Shown piece by piece: positions 1-6,545 of a stretch of DNA of 8,652 bases. Every line of letters starts with the position of its first letter. Positions within the stretch are counted from its first letter, which is position 1. A program made the translations under genes and the position numbers. The notes under the pieces are model-generated. The model made no database searches, had not been told where the DNA came from, and saw nothing but the letters and a program-made list of their open reading frames with translations. This stretch comes from Roseovarius sp. (GTDB lineage Bacteria; Pseudomonadota; Alphaproteobacteria; Rhodobacterales; Rhodobacteraceae): contig SLDH01000089.1 in the NCBI GenBank assembly GCA_007125415.1, positions 1 through 8,652 of the forward strand, given 5' to 3'.

Positions 1-5
1 ACAGG

Positions 6-335
6 TCACCCGACCGTAATCGCCTTGACGTCTTCATGGACAGAGCCGTCATCGTCATACCATTTGAACGTGAATTCACCAGACTCGGGCACCACCGCCT
101 CGAACTCGAAATAGGGGTTGGTCGACATCGAGGTTTCCATTGCTACATCGATCACGCTTTCGCCGTTGAAATCACAGGTGAAGCGGTTGATGATCGAGCG
201 CGGAATGATGTTGCCGTCATTGTCCCTGCGATTGCCCGATTCCATCGGGTGGCTGATCAACGTCCTGATCAGCACCGTCTCTCCGGCCTCGGCCGAACTG
301 GGAACTCTCACGCGGGGTCTTACATTGCTCGACAT
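6..335 (-). CDS. soxZ: SoxZ, thiosulfate-oxidation carrier subunit
   Basis: SoxZ pairs with SoxY in the periplasm to form the SoxYZ carrier, on which sulfur intermediates are held while SoxAX, SoxB and SoxCD act on them. The 109-aa product has the usual SoxZ length and carries recognisable family stretches: RPRVRVP near the N-terminus, LISHPMESG around residues 27-35, and the C-terminal FKWYDDDGS. There is no signal peptide, as expected, because SoxZ is thought to be exported together with Tat-targeted SoxY. The ATG at 333-335 has a strong ribosome binding site (AAGGAG, complement of 344-349) eight bases upstream. It begins 19 nt after the soxY stop, so the two are certainly co-transcribed. 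The stop codon lies at the very left edge, so downstream sox genes cannot be seen. Confidence 0.96.
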   Translation of the reverse strand: MSSNVRPRVRVPSSAEAGETVLIRTLISHPMESGNRRDNDGNIIPRSIINRFTCDFNGESVIDVAMETSMSTNPYFEFEAVVPESGEFTFKWYDDDGSVHEDVKAITVG

Positions 336-354
336 ATCGATATCTCCTTCCAGC

Positions 355-771
355 TCAGCCGCCGCAGCCGCCGATTGTGACCTTTACATGTGCCGTGGCC
401 TGCGCGTAGGAGCCATCGGCCATCCTGGCGATGGCCAGCAGGTCCTGCGTCTCCGCCAGACGAATGCGGGTCGAGGCTGATTGCGAGGCGGCCAACGGGC
501 CGAACTTGAATGTCCCGACCTGCGGGCTCGGATTGCCAAGCGCCAGCACCATGATCTCGGAGGCACCATCGGCGCTTATCTCGATCGGAACGCTGTTGCC
601 ATTCTCGGCAATCTCCGGTGCGATCAGGGTCACACCGCTATCGGCGATCTCCGCCCCGCCCGTGAACGCTTCGATAAAATCGGCGCCCGGCGCCGCGGCC
701 CGCACGGGCAGCCCTGCCACCACCACCGCACCAGCGCCCAGCGCAAGCGCGTCTCGTCTTGTCAGCTTCAT
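355..771 (-). CDS. soxY: SoxY, sulfur-carrying subunit with Tat signal
   Basis: SoxY is the covalent sulfur carrier of the periplasmic Sox pathway. The C-terminal cysteine forms a thioconjugate with thiosulfate. The 138-aa product starts with a twin-arginine signal: TRRDALAL at residues 4-11, then a small hydrophobic stretch, with likely cleavage around the Ala-rich VRAAAP near residues 23-28. It ends in the hallmark GGCGG, placing the carrier Cys at residue 136. The ATG at 769-771 has a good ribosome binding site, GAGGAG (complement of 778-783), seven bases away. It is the first gene of its unit in this window. In the canonical soxXYZABCD order soxX would lie directly upstream, but here the 447 bases upstream contain no gene. 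Family identity is very secure. Confidence 0.97.
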   Translation of the reverse strand: MKLTRRDALALGAGAVVVAGLPVRAAAPGADFIEAFTGGAEIADSGVTLIAPEIAENGNSVPIEISADGASEIMVLALGNPSPQVGTFKFGPLAASQSASTRIRLAETQDLLAIARMADGSYAQATAHVKVTIGGCGG

Positions 772-849
772 CTGAATCTCCTCGTCATTTCAAACCCGCT
801 TGGAGGGTGCATCCGGGCCAAACATGCCGCAAGACGACTGTCACCCGGG

Positions 850-869
850 ATGGTGCATATATGCGCCAT
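850..869. promoter_or_regulatory. 20-bp palindrome upstream of soxY, candidate operator
   Basis: The bases ATGGTGCATATATGCGCCAT form an inverted repeat that is perfect except for one mismatched pair (T854/G865). A second outer pair of arms, ACCCG (843-847) and CGGGT (873-877), extends the dyad to 35 bp, slightly off centre. It sits about 80 bp upstream of the soxY start in non-coding DNA, where a dimeric regulator could control soxYZ. Sox clusters often encode an ArsR-type repressor called SoxR, which binds inverted repeats. I cannot match this site to a known SoxR operator, so the regulator is unassigned. The central AT-rich core could also overlap a -10 element. Confidence 0.5.
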
Positions 870-1173
870 TCTCGGGTTTCCCACCCTGTCTGTCTGAGCG
901 TGTCGAAACGCATGATGTGCCCTCCCAAACACAGTCAGCTTCCATGACAGGATAAGCCGCTGAAGTTCGATCGCGCAAGATAAATTCTCATTTTTGAATT
1001 TGTTTTTGAGCGAAGGCTACATCTCCGTGCTGTTCTTTTGAGGAATATCGACCGCCGATATACCTGTCATTCAAGGGTGCCAGAACTCGGAAAAATGGCT
1101 TCTTTTCCAGATCTTAAAAGTCGGCGCGTTCATCCACTCGCCGCTTCAGGCCACGTAGTCTTTGTTAGTCAAC

Positions 1174-1200
1174 CAAAATGAACTGCTCTCGGAGCTTCAA
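1174..1200 (-). terminator. Possible weak terminator after the GNAT gene
   Basis: On the minus strand, about 20 nt past the GNAT stop, the sequence can fold as TGAA-GCTC, a CGA loop, then GAGC-AG-TTCA with a two-base bulge, followed by a short T run (TTTT). It is in the right place to end the eight-gene operon. However, the stem is short and imperfect and the U tract is brief, so this is only a suggestion. Confidence 0.25.
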
Positions 1201-1218
1201 GGCTTTTCCAGCAGCCCG

Positions 1219-1800
1219 CTAAAGCGCGCGCATCCAGAATTGCAGCCAGTGATCGGTCTCCTGTGACTGATCGAGATCCTTCCAGCGATAGCAGGCCTGG
1301 ACGCCTTCCAGTTTCTCGTAGCCGCGCTTGCGCCAGAAACCATCAAGAGGGCGATAGTCGGCGGGCCGCAGCGGATGATCTTCGGGACGCACGACGGCGC
1401 AGAAGGCGCAGTAAAGCCGCCCGAGGCTACGCGCGTGATCTTCACGGGCATCGAAAAAGCCATGGCCGAGCCCCCGCCCGCGATACTCGGGCAAAAGCAC
1501 ACTTTCGGCACAGTAGAAGATGTCCTGCAGATCCATCGCCTGGCCTGCAAAGGCCGCCGCAAACTCATCGGCATGCTCTTCCATTGGCGCGCCGGTCGAG
1601 GCGCCGACCAGCCTGTCACCATCGAAAGCCCCCACGAGAATGGCATTCTCGCTGTCCCGATAGGTCTGAAGATAGCGCCGCTCATAATCGGCATCGCCGT
1701 CATAGATATATGGAAACGCCCGGAAAACGGTGATACGCAGTTGCGCCAGATCGTCCAGGGCCGCCTCCAGCGCATCCCCGGTCAGCCGTTCGACACGCAT
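1219..1800 (-). CDS. GNAT-family N-acetyltransferase
   Basis: This is a 193-aa acetyltransferase of the GNAT fold, which transfers the acetyl group of acetyl-CoA to an amine; the substrate is unknown. The acetyl-CoA pyrophosphate loop is visible as YRGRGLGHG at residues 106-114, preceded by the strand ESVLLPE. A later DGFWRKRGYEK (153-163) matches the usual motif B end. The ATG at 1798-1800 shares its A with the TGA of the gene upstream (TGATG), so translation is probably coupled. An AGGTGG five bases upstream may serve as ribosome binding site. The open frame runs on upstream to about 2052, but that extension only shadows the neighbouring gene. It is the last gene of the operon. The length and the aromatic-rich C-terminus (residues 184-191) suggest a specific subfamily rather than a generic RimI. 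Confidence 0.88.
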   Translation of the reverse strand: MRVERLTGDALEAALDDLAQLRITVFRAFPYIYDGDADYERRYLQTYRDSENAILVGAFDGDRLVGASTGAPMEEHADEFAAAFAGQAMDLQDIFYCAESVLLPEYRGRGLGHGFFDAREDHARSLGRLYCAFCAVVRPEDHPLRPADYRPLDGFWRKRGYEKLEGVQACYRWKDLDQSQETDHWLQFWMRAL

Positions 1801-2192
1801 CAAGCCACCTGCCGCTGCCAATCGGCCAGATTGTAGAAGGTCACGACCCGCGTGATCAACCCGTCGCGCAGGCTGAAAAACGAACCCGCCGGCAAGACAT
1901 AGCGCTGCCCCTTTGCCTCTGGCAGGCCCGGATCGGTCTGAAGATAGGTGCCGTTCACCACGAATTCCGCCGCCGCGCGGGTGCCGCCCTCGGCCTCGAA
2001 GATGACCATATCGGTGAGCCGCTCCGAATAGCAGCGGTTCATATGCTCGCAAAAGGCGCGGAACTTGTCCTTGCCAACGCGCACCTGGCCCTCGTTGACG
2101 TGATGAGCCACATCATCTGACAGGCAGGCCAGCATGCCCCCCACGTCACCTGCGTTGAACGCCTCGAAATAGCGCTTTACGGTCTCGGTCAT
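1800..2192 (-). CDS. NTF2-like / ketosteroid-isomerase-related protein
   Basis: The 130-aa protein belongs to the NTF2-like (SnoaL/ketosteroid isomerase) superfamily of small cone-shaped alpha+beta barrels that may bind or isomerise small molecules. Typical features are the N-terminal helix RYFEAFNAGD (7-16), the strand/turn DDVAHHVNEG, the central TRAAAEFVVNGTY, and the C-terminal RVVTFYNLADWQRQV. No enzymatic role can be read from the sequence. The chosen start, the ATG at 2190-2192, overlaps the phosphatase stop as ATGA and has AGGGAGG a few bases upstream. The eight extra N-terminal residues of the longer frame lie inside the phosphatase gene. It is coupled at both ends, to the phosphatase upstream and to the GNAT gene downstream. 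I recall closely similar isomerase-like proteins sitting beside a GNAT gene in other proteobacteria, which suggests a functional pair. Confidence 0.86.
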   Translation of the reverse strand: MTETVKRYFEAFNAGDVGGMLACLSDDVAHHVNEGQVRVGKDKFRAFCEHMNRCYSERLTDMVIFEAEGGTRAAAEFVVNGTYLQTDPGLPEAKGQRYVLPAGSFFSLRDGLITRVVTFYNLADWQRQVA

Positions 2193-2650
2193 ACGGCCTC
2201 CCTTGGCTCTCCCCACCGTTCCTTGAGATGGGCAATGATCTGATCGCGGGACTGGCGATATGCCTCCAGCTTGGCTTCCCGCGTGTCGCCCAGCCCTGTC
2301 GGGTCCATGATGGGCCAGTAGACCACATCAAGATGAAAGACCCTTGTCAACTCCAGGGCGCGACGCTGGCTGGCGGGGCTGAGCGCCACGACAAGATCGA
2401 AGGAGCTGAGATCATCGCCCCATTCCGACATCTCGTCAAAACTGCGCGTGCGATGACGTTCCAGTTCCACCCCGATCTCACGGCAGGCGGCGATGCTGAA
2501 TCCGTCGATATCCAGATCGCTCTTCACCCCGGCGGATTGCACGTAGGTGTCGGTGCCGTAGAACTTTTTCATGATTCCTTCGGCCATGGGTGAGCGTGCC
2601 GAATTGTGATCGCAGCAAAAGAGCACCGATTGAGGAAGCTCATGCACCAC
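2189..2650 (-). CDS. Low-molecular-weight phosphatase / arsenate-reductase-like protein
   Basis: This is a 153-aa cytoplasmic protein of the low-molecular-weight protein tyrosine phosphatase superfamily, which includes thiol-dependent arsenate reductases. The P-loop is CDHNSARS with nucleophile Cys13 and phosphate-binding Arg19 (CX5R). The general-acid aspartate is Asp116 in WPIMDPTG. The start is read as a GTG at 2648-2650 because GGAGG lies eight bases before it and the codon falls four bases after the UPF0262 stop; the first in-frame ATG comes too late to keep the P-loop strand intact. There are no other arsenic genes nearby. It lies in the murA-hisD operon, where such a phosphatase is normally found in alphaproteobacteria, so a housekeeping or regulatory phosphatase is more likely than an arsenic-resistance enzyme. 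The exact substrate is unknown. Confidence 0.9.
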   Translation of the reverse strand: MVHELPQSVLFCCDHNSARSPMAEGIMKKFYGTDTYVQSAGVKSDLDIDGFSIAACREIGVELERHRTRSFDEMSEWGDDLSSFDLVVALSPASQRRALELTRVFHLDVVYWPIMDPTGLGDTREAKLEAYRQSRDQIIAHLKERWGEPREAV

Positions 2651-2654
2651 AGAG

Positions 2655-3149
2655 TCATCCTCCGTAATGCAGCACGCAAATGAGCGTGAAGAGACGACGG
2701 GCGGTGTCAGTGTCGATCTCGGCCTTGCCCTCAAGCCGTTTCTCGAGAATGCGCGCGCCCTCGTTGTGGATGCCGCGCCGTGCCATGTCGATCGTTTCGA
2801 TCTGGCTGGGGGGCATGTTCTTGACCGCGTCGAAATAGCTTTCGCAGATGGCCCAGTAATCCTTGACCACCTGCCGGAACGGGCTGAGCGACAGGTGAAA
2901 CTCGGCCGCAGGCTGTGCATCCTTCGTGCGGATATCGAAGACCAGCCGTTTCTCGCGAATGGACAGTCCCAAACGGTAGGGGCCGGGTGGTACCTCGCGC
3001 CCCTCGCGCCCGGGCAGGGCAAAGCTGTTTTCCTCGATCAGATCGAACATCGCCACCTTGCGCTCCTGCTCGATCTCGGGGGTGGGCGGCGGCAGATTGC
3101 CGTCATCCAGGTCGATATGACAAATACGGGTCATCTTGATCTTACTCAT
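2655..3149 (-). CDS. UPF0262 family protein
   Basis: This protein belongs to the uncharacterised UPF0262 family, small proteins largely restricted to alphaproteobacteria, and its function is unknown. Family signatures are RICHIDLDDGNLPPPTPEIE near the N-terminus, EENSFALPG, PPGPYRLGLSIREKRLVFDI in the middle, and the C-terminal RRLFTLICVLHYGG. The ATG at 3147-3149 overlaps the end of hisD by eight bases and gives 164 aa. An internal ATG at 3132-3134 would give 159 aa, beginning MTRICHIDL. Neither has a strong ribosome binding site, so the start is uncertain and probably relies on coupling to hisD. No signal peptide or membrane segment is seen. Confidence 0.92.
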   Translation of the reverse strand: MSKIKMTRICHIDLDDGNLPPPTPEIEQERKVAMFDLIEENSFALPGREGREVPPGPYRLGLSIREKRLVFDIRTKDAQPAAEFHLSLSPFRQVVKDYWAICESYFDAVKNMPPSQIETIDMARRGIHNEGARILEKRLEGKAEIDTDTARRLFTLICVLHYGG

Positions 3150-4443
3150 TGAGATGGTTCAGACGTGCCGTGACCGAGAGCCCATGCGCTTCGAGGCCCT
3201 CAGACCGCGCGAGCACCTCGGCAGCCGGCCCGATGGCCTTGAGCGCCTCAGGCGTCATCCGGGCAAGGGTGGTGCGCTTGACAAAATCCATGACGCTCAG
3301 TCCCGACGAAAACCGCGCCGAGCGCGCCGTGGGCAGCACATGGTTCGGCCCGCCGACATAATCGCCTATGGCCTCAGGTGTCCATGCCCCCAGAAAGATC
3401 GCACCCGCATGCGTGATCTTTTCGGCATAGCGCTCGGGATCGGCCACGCAAAGCTCCAGATGCTCGGGCGCCACGCGGTTGGAAAGGCCCGCCGCCGCAT
3501 CAAGATCAGGGACTGTGATGATCGCGCCATAGTCGCGCCAGCTTGCCCCCGCGATGTCGCGCCGGGCGAGCGTTCGGAGGTGTTTCGTGATTGAGGCATC
3601 CACCGCGAGCGCCAGATCGGGGCTGTCGGTGATCAGGATGGATTGCGCGCTTTCATCATGCTCGGCCTGGCTGAGCAGATCGAGCGCCAGCCAGTCGGGG
3701 TTGTTATGGGCATCCGCAATCACGAGGATCTCCGACGGCCCGGCGATCATGTCGATCCCCACCTTGCCGAAGACCCGCCGCTTGGCCGCGGCGACAAAGG
3801 CATTGCCGGGGCCGGTGATCTTGTCCACCGGCGCGATGCTATCGGTGCCATAGGCCAGCGCCGCGATGGCCTGCGCGCCGCCGATGCGGTAGATCTCGTC
3901 CACCCCCGAGAGCCGCGCCGCAAGCAGCACCAGCGGGTTGGCCTCACCGTCCGGCGTGGGCACGACCATCGCCAGCCGCTTCACACCCGCCACCTTGGCG
4001 GGGATCGCATTCATCAGCACCGAGGACGGGTAGGAAGCAAGCCCCCCCGGCACGTAGAGCCCTGCGGCATCCACCGGTGTCCAGCGCCAGCCCAGCATGG
4101 CACCCGCGCCATCCTCCCAAGCGGCATCCCCGGGCAGTTGCCGCGCGTGATAGGAGCGGATGCGCTCTGCCGCCACATCAAGGGCCGCACGTTCGGCGTC
4201 AGGCACATCGGCAATGAGCCTGTCGATCTCCGCCTCGGTGAAGCGCAAGCTGTCCGGCGTGAGCGCAAGGCGATCAAAGCGTTCGGTCAGCTCGATCACC
4301 GCGGCATCGCCGCGCGCGCGCACATCGGCGATGATCCCTGCGACGACATCATCCACCTCCGGCGTGTCCTCGCGCTTGGCGCTCAGCAGCGCGGCAAAGC
4401 GAGGCTCGAAATCCGCGTCGGAAGCGTTGAGATAGTGAGGCAT
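3142..4443 (-). CDS. hisD: Histidinol dehydrogenase
   Basis: HisD carries out the last two steps of histidine synthesis, oxidising L-histidinol to L-histidine through the aldehyde with two NAD+ and a catalytic zinc. The 433-aa length is normal for a monofunctional bacterial HisD. Signature stretches include DKITGPGNAFVAAAKR (207-222) and GIDMIAGPSEILVIAD (229-244). The expected zinc ligands are present as Gln259 and His262 (LLSQAEHDE), Asp361 (GDYVGGPNH) and His420 (EGLEAHG). The catalytic pair is Glu327-His328 in NRVAPEHLEL. The ATG at 4441-4443 has AGGA about eight bases upstream and follows the DUF2948 gene by 21 nt, the largest gap in the operon. No other his genes are in the window, so this gene is separated from the rest of its pathway. 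It appears fully intact. Confidence 0.98.
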   Translation of the reverse strand: MPHYLNASDADFEPRFAALLSAKREDTPEVDDVVAGIIADVRARGDAAVIELTERFDRLALTPDSLRFTEAEIDRLIADVPDAERAALDVAAERIRSYHARQLPGDAAWEDGAGAMLGWRWTPVDAAGLYVPGGLASYPSSVLMNAIPAKVAGVKRLAMVVPTPDGEANPLVLLAARLSGVDEIYRIGGAQAIAALAYGTDSIAPVDKITGPGNAFVAAAKRRVFGKVGIDMIAGPSEILVIADAHNNPDWLALDLLSQAEHDESAQSILITDSPDLALAVDASITKHLRTLARRDIAGASWRDYGAIITVPDLDAAAGLSNRVAPEHLELCVADPERYAEKITHAGAIFLGAWTPEAIGDYVGGPNHVLPTARSARFSSGLSVMDFVKRTTLARMTPEALKAIGPAAEVLARSEGLEAHGLSVTARLNHLNE

Positions 4444-4464
4444 CGGAATATCCTGGTTCTAGGG

Positions 4465-4935
4465 TCAGCTATCGTGCTGTGGCACCTTGCCCGAAGGCGC
4501 AGCATAGGGGCGGGTCACGTCACGGAGTGTCACATCCAGCGCTTCCACCGAAAGCCGGATCGCCCCATCGCCTGCGAGCGTCAGGAGCATCGTGCCCGCC
4601 CCGTCCTCGCCGGGCTCGAAGCTGATGCTGAGCAAAGACAGCACAAGGCTCTGATCGCTCCGGTCAAACCCGTAACTGGCCGCGCGCTGAACATCATCCA
4701 CCGCCAGCACGGATTGCACCCGCTCCGGCCGCTGCTGCAGGCGGGCGGGCAACTCCCATCTGAAACGGTTGAGCAGCAAGGCAAAGCGCCGTGTGCGTGG
4801 ATGCCACGACAGTTCCGTAAGCGGAAACACCGCATCCTGCACCAGCGATGAGATCACCTGCAGGTCTTCGGTATCGAGCGCGCCGAGATTTACCGGCCGC
4901 TCCCGGCCATCCTCGAAACGGGCATCTTCGCTCAT
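4465..4935 (-). CDS. DUF2948 family protein
   Basis: This 156-aa protein matches the DUF2948 family found between murA and hisD in alphaproteobacteria; no function is established. Recognisable parts are [20 protein letters not shown] (17-36), [13 protein letters not shown] (49-61), the [13 protein letters not shown] region, and [17 protein letters not shown] towards the C-terminus. It is predicted soluble, without signal peptide or membrane helix. The ATG at 4933-4935 overlaps the murA stop as ATGA, so it is probably translated by reinitiation after MurA. That coupling implies expression in proportion to MurA but does not prove a role in the cell wall. The family call rests on remembered consensus and gene position, which agree. 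Confidence 0.87.
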   Translation of the reverse strand: MSEDARFEDGRERPVNLGALDTEDLQVISSLVQDAVFPLTELSWHPRTRRFALLLNRFRWELPARLQQRPERVQSVLAVDDVQRAASYGFDRSDQSLVLSLLSISFEPGEDGAGTMLLTLAGDGAIRLSVEALDVTLRDVTRPYAAPSGKVPQHDS

Positions 4936-6200
4936 TGCCCCGAGACCCGTTCGATCCGGGCGCCCAGCGCGCTCAGCTTTTCCTCCACCCGCTCATAACC
5001 GCGATCGAGGTGATAGACGCGGTTGACGATGGTCTCGCCTTCTGCGGCGAGACCGGCCAGGATAAGCGAGACACTCGCCCGCAGGTCCGTCGCCATCACC
5101 GGCGCGCCCTTCAGCCGCTCGACCCCGCGCACCCGCGCGGTGCCGCCCTGCACCTCGATATCAGCCCCCATGCGAATGAGTTCGGGGGCGTGCATGAAAC
5201 GGTTCTCGAAAATCTTCTCCTGGAGCACGCTGGTCCCCTCGGCGGTGCACATCAGCGCCATCATCTGCGCCTGAAGATCGGTGGGAAAGCCGGGAAAGGG
5301 CTCGGTCGTGACATCGACCGCCGACACACGACCATTCCTGCGGCTGACCTTGAGGCCCTTTTCGGTTTCGCTCACCGTGATGCCGGCACTGTCCAGCCGC
5401 TCGCAGAACGCGCCCAGCAGGTCAGCCCGCCCGCCAAGGCACTCCACCTCCCCGCCGCAAATGGCCGGGGCCAGCATGTAGGTGCCCAGCTCGATCCGGT
5501 CGGTCACCACCGGATGGGTCGCGCCATGCAGACGGTCAACGCCCTCGATGATGATCTCGGAGCTGCCATCGCCCTCGATCTGCGCGCCCATCCGTCGCAG
5601 GCAGGTCGCCAGATCGACGATCTCGGGCTCGCGGGCCACGTTTTTCAGAACCGTTGTGCCCTTGGCGAGCGTGGCCGCCATCATCGCATTCTCCGTCGCC
5701 CCTACCGATGCAAAGCGCATCTCGTGCACAGCCCCCTTGAGCCCGCCACGGGCAACGGCGTGCAGATAGCCCTCCTTCAATTCGATCTCCGCGCCAAGCG
5801 CCTCGAGCGCCGCGATATGCAGGTCCATGGGCCGCGCGCCGATGGCGCAGCCCCCCGGCAGCGACACGACGGCATGGCCCAGCCGCGCCAGAAGCGGGCC
5901 GAGCACCAGGTTCGAGGCGCGCATCTTGCGCACGATCTCGTAATCTGCCACGTGATTGTCCAGCGCGTGGCTCGACATGGCCAGCACCTGTCCGCCCTGC
6001 ATGGAGGTGACCTCCGCGCCCAGTGATTGCAAAAGCGCAGTCATCGTGGCGATGTCCGACAGGCGCGGCGCATTGGTGAGCGTGAGTGGCTCCTCGCTGA
6101 GCAGGGTTGCCGGCATCAGCGTGAGGCAGGCATTCTTTGCACCGGCGATCGGGACCTGCCCGGCGAGCGGCCCATTGCCCGTGACGATTATGGAATCCAT
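4932..6200 (-). CDS. murA: UDP-N-acetylglucosamine 1-carboxyvinyltransferase MurA
   Basis: MurA transfers enolpyruvate from phosphoenolpyruvate to UDP-N-acetylglucosamine, the first committed cytoplasmic step of peptidoglycan synthesis, and is the target of fosfomycin. The 422-aa length is typical. Key residues are present: Lys22-Asn23 in GAKNAC, the PEP-binding and fosfomycin-reactive Cys118 in the mobile loop [11 protein letters not shown], Asp308 in FPTDLQAQ, Asp372 in TDLRASVSL, and Arg400 in [12 protein letters not shown]. Because the loop carries Cys rather than Asp, fosfomycin resistance through this residue is not expected. The ATG at 6198-6200 follows the stop of the upstream 51-aa gene by six bases, and TAAGG there supplies the ribosome binding site. 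No damage is seen. Confidence 0.98.
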   Translation of the reverse strand: MDSIIVTGNGPLAGQVPIAGAKNACLTLMPATLLSEEPLTLTNAPRLSDIATMTALLQSLGAEVTSMQGGQVLAMSSHALDNHVADYEIVRKMRASNLVLGPLLARLGHAVVSLPGGCAIGARPMDLHIAALEALGAEIELKEGYLHAVARGGLKGAVHEMRFASVGATENAMMAATLAKGTTVLKNVAREPEIVDLATCLRRMGAQIEGDGSSEIIIEGVDRLHGATHPVVTDRIELGTYMLAPAICGGEVECLGGRADLLGAFCERLDSAGITVSETEKGLKVSRRNGRVSAVDVTTEPFPGFPTDLQAQMMALMCTAEGTSVLQEKIFENRFMHAPELIRMGADIEVQGGTARVRGVERLKGAPVMATDLRASVSLILAGLAAEGETIVNRVYHLDRGYERVEEKLSALGARIERVSGQ

Positions 6201-6206
6201 CTGCCC

Positions 6207-6362
6207 TTATCCTTCGGTCTCACTGGTCTGCCCGTCTTTTGCCGCCCTTGCGCGCGCTTGCGCCTTGCGTTTGGCCATATTTGCCTTCAGCGCCGTCTTG
6301 AGCCTGTCCTCGCGCGCGCCTGCTTCTTTCGCTGTGGGTTTGACGGGCTTCTTCCTTGTCAT
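6207..6362 (-). CDS. Small basic 51-aa protein, first gene of the murA operon
   Basis: A short open frame starts at the ATG at 6360-6362 (MTRKKPVKPTAKEAGARED) and ends in TAA six bases before murA. The product is very basic, with 15 Lys/Arg against 6 Asp/Glu in 51 residues. It is rich in Ala, consistent with a single long helix (residues about 11-42), and has a short acidic tail ending SETEG. It has no signal peptide or membrane segment. The ribosome binding site is modest (AAGAG). I recall similar Lys/Arg/Ala-rich small proteins ahead of murA in related bacteria but know no function for them. The charge would suit nucleic-acid or ribosome contact, which is only a guess. Its stop overlaps the murA ribosome binding site, so it may act partly as a leader that sets murA translation. 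Confidence 0.72.
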   Translation of the reverse strand: MTRKKPVKPTAKEAGAREDRLKTALKANMAKRKAQARARAAKDGQTSETEG

Positions 6363-6448
6363 CTTCTCTTACTATAACAGGTCTTGAAGAGGGTCCAGAT
6401 AACGCTTGCGCGCAATGACATTGGGGGCTATTGAGCGCGCCACAAAAG
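6363..6448. promoter_or_regulatory. Divergent promoter region between the murA operon and tRNA-Thr
   Basis: These 86 bases separate the leftward eight-gene operon from the rightward tRNA gene and must hold promoters for both. For the tRNA, TTGCGC, a 17-base spacer and TATTGA (ending at 6434) would place the start a few bases before the mature 5' end. For the operon, TATAGT on the minus strand about 12 bases before the first ATG resembles a -10 element, but its -35 is poor and the leader would be very short. Both assignments are tentative. Confidence 0.35.
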
Positions 6449-6523
6449 GCTGCTGTAGCTCAGTGGTAGAGCGCACCCTTGGTAAGGGTGAGGTCGGGAG
6501 TTCAATCCTCCCCAGCAGCACCA
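6449..6523 (+). tRNA. tRNA-Thr (anticodon GGT)
   Basis: A complete cloverleaf can be folded. The acceptor stem is GCTGCTG (6449-6455) with CAGCAGC (6513-6519), seven perfect pairs. The D arm is GCTC...GAGC. The anticodon stem is CACCC/GGGTG (6474-6478, 6486-6490) around the loop TTGGTAA, with anticodon GGT at 6481-6483 reading ACC/ACU threonine codons. The T arm is GGGAG-TTCAATC-CTCCC (6496-6512). The discriminator is A, and CCA is encoded in the DNA (6521-6523). It is the only gene on the plus strand. Its 3' end lies 22 bp from a serine recombinase remnant, so it is a plausible integration site for a mobile element. Confidence 0.97.
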
Positions 6524-6545
6524 TCTCGTTTCTTGGCCCAGAGAC

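Larger units (their letters stand above)
784..1218. other. Gene-free region between the GNAT gene and soxY
   Basis: No convincing gene is present on either strand across this stretch. The part next to soxY must carry its promoter. I see the palindrome at 850-869 but no clear -35/-10 pair. From about 960 to 1200 the DNA is noticeably richer in A and T than the flanking genes. It contains two short hairpin-capable repeats: ATATCG/CGATAT at 1045-1050 and 1056-1061, and GGAAAA/TTTTCC at 1089-1094 and 1103-1108. No cytochrome c CxxCH motif or other trace of soxX was found here by eye. The composition change could mark an old rearrangement boundary. Confidence 0.6.

Noticed and set aside
1089..1108. 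GGAAAA/TTTTCC inverted repeat as a rho-independent terminator
   Set aside because: The stem is AT-rich, the spacer is eight bases, and no T tract follows on either strand.
1095..1181. Plus-strand 28-codon frame (starting MASFPDLKS) in the gap upstream of soxY
   Set aside because: There is no ribosome binding site, no recognisable family and no supporting context; length and position are compatible with chance.
2189..2650. Arsenic-resistance function for the phosphatase
   Set aside because: The fold fits thiol-dependent arsenate reductases, but no ars regulator or arsenite transporter is nearby and the gene sits in a housekeeping operon, so a specific ArsC call is not supported.
3643..4851. 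Plus-strand open frame of 402 codons opposite hisD and the DUF2948 gene
   Set aside because: It is antisense to two clearly recognised genes, is rich in His, Arg and Gln as expected from the complementary strand of high-GC coding DNA, and resembles no family.
4848..6026. Plus-strand open frame of 392 codons opposite murA
   Set aside because: It is the antisense shadow of murA, with a composition typical of such shadows and no domain signature.
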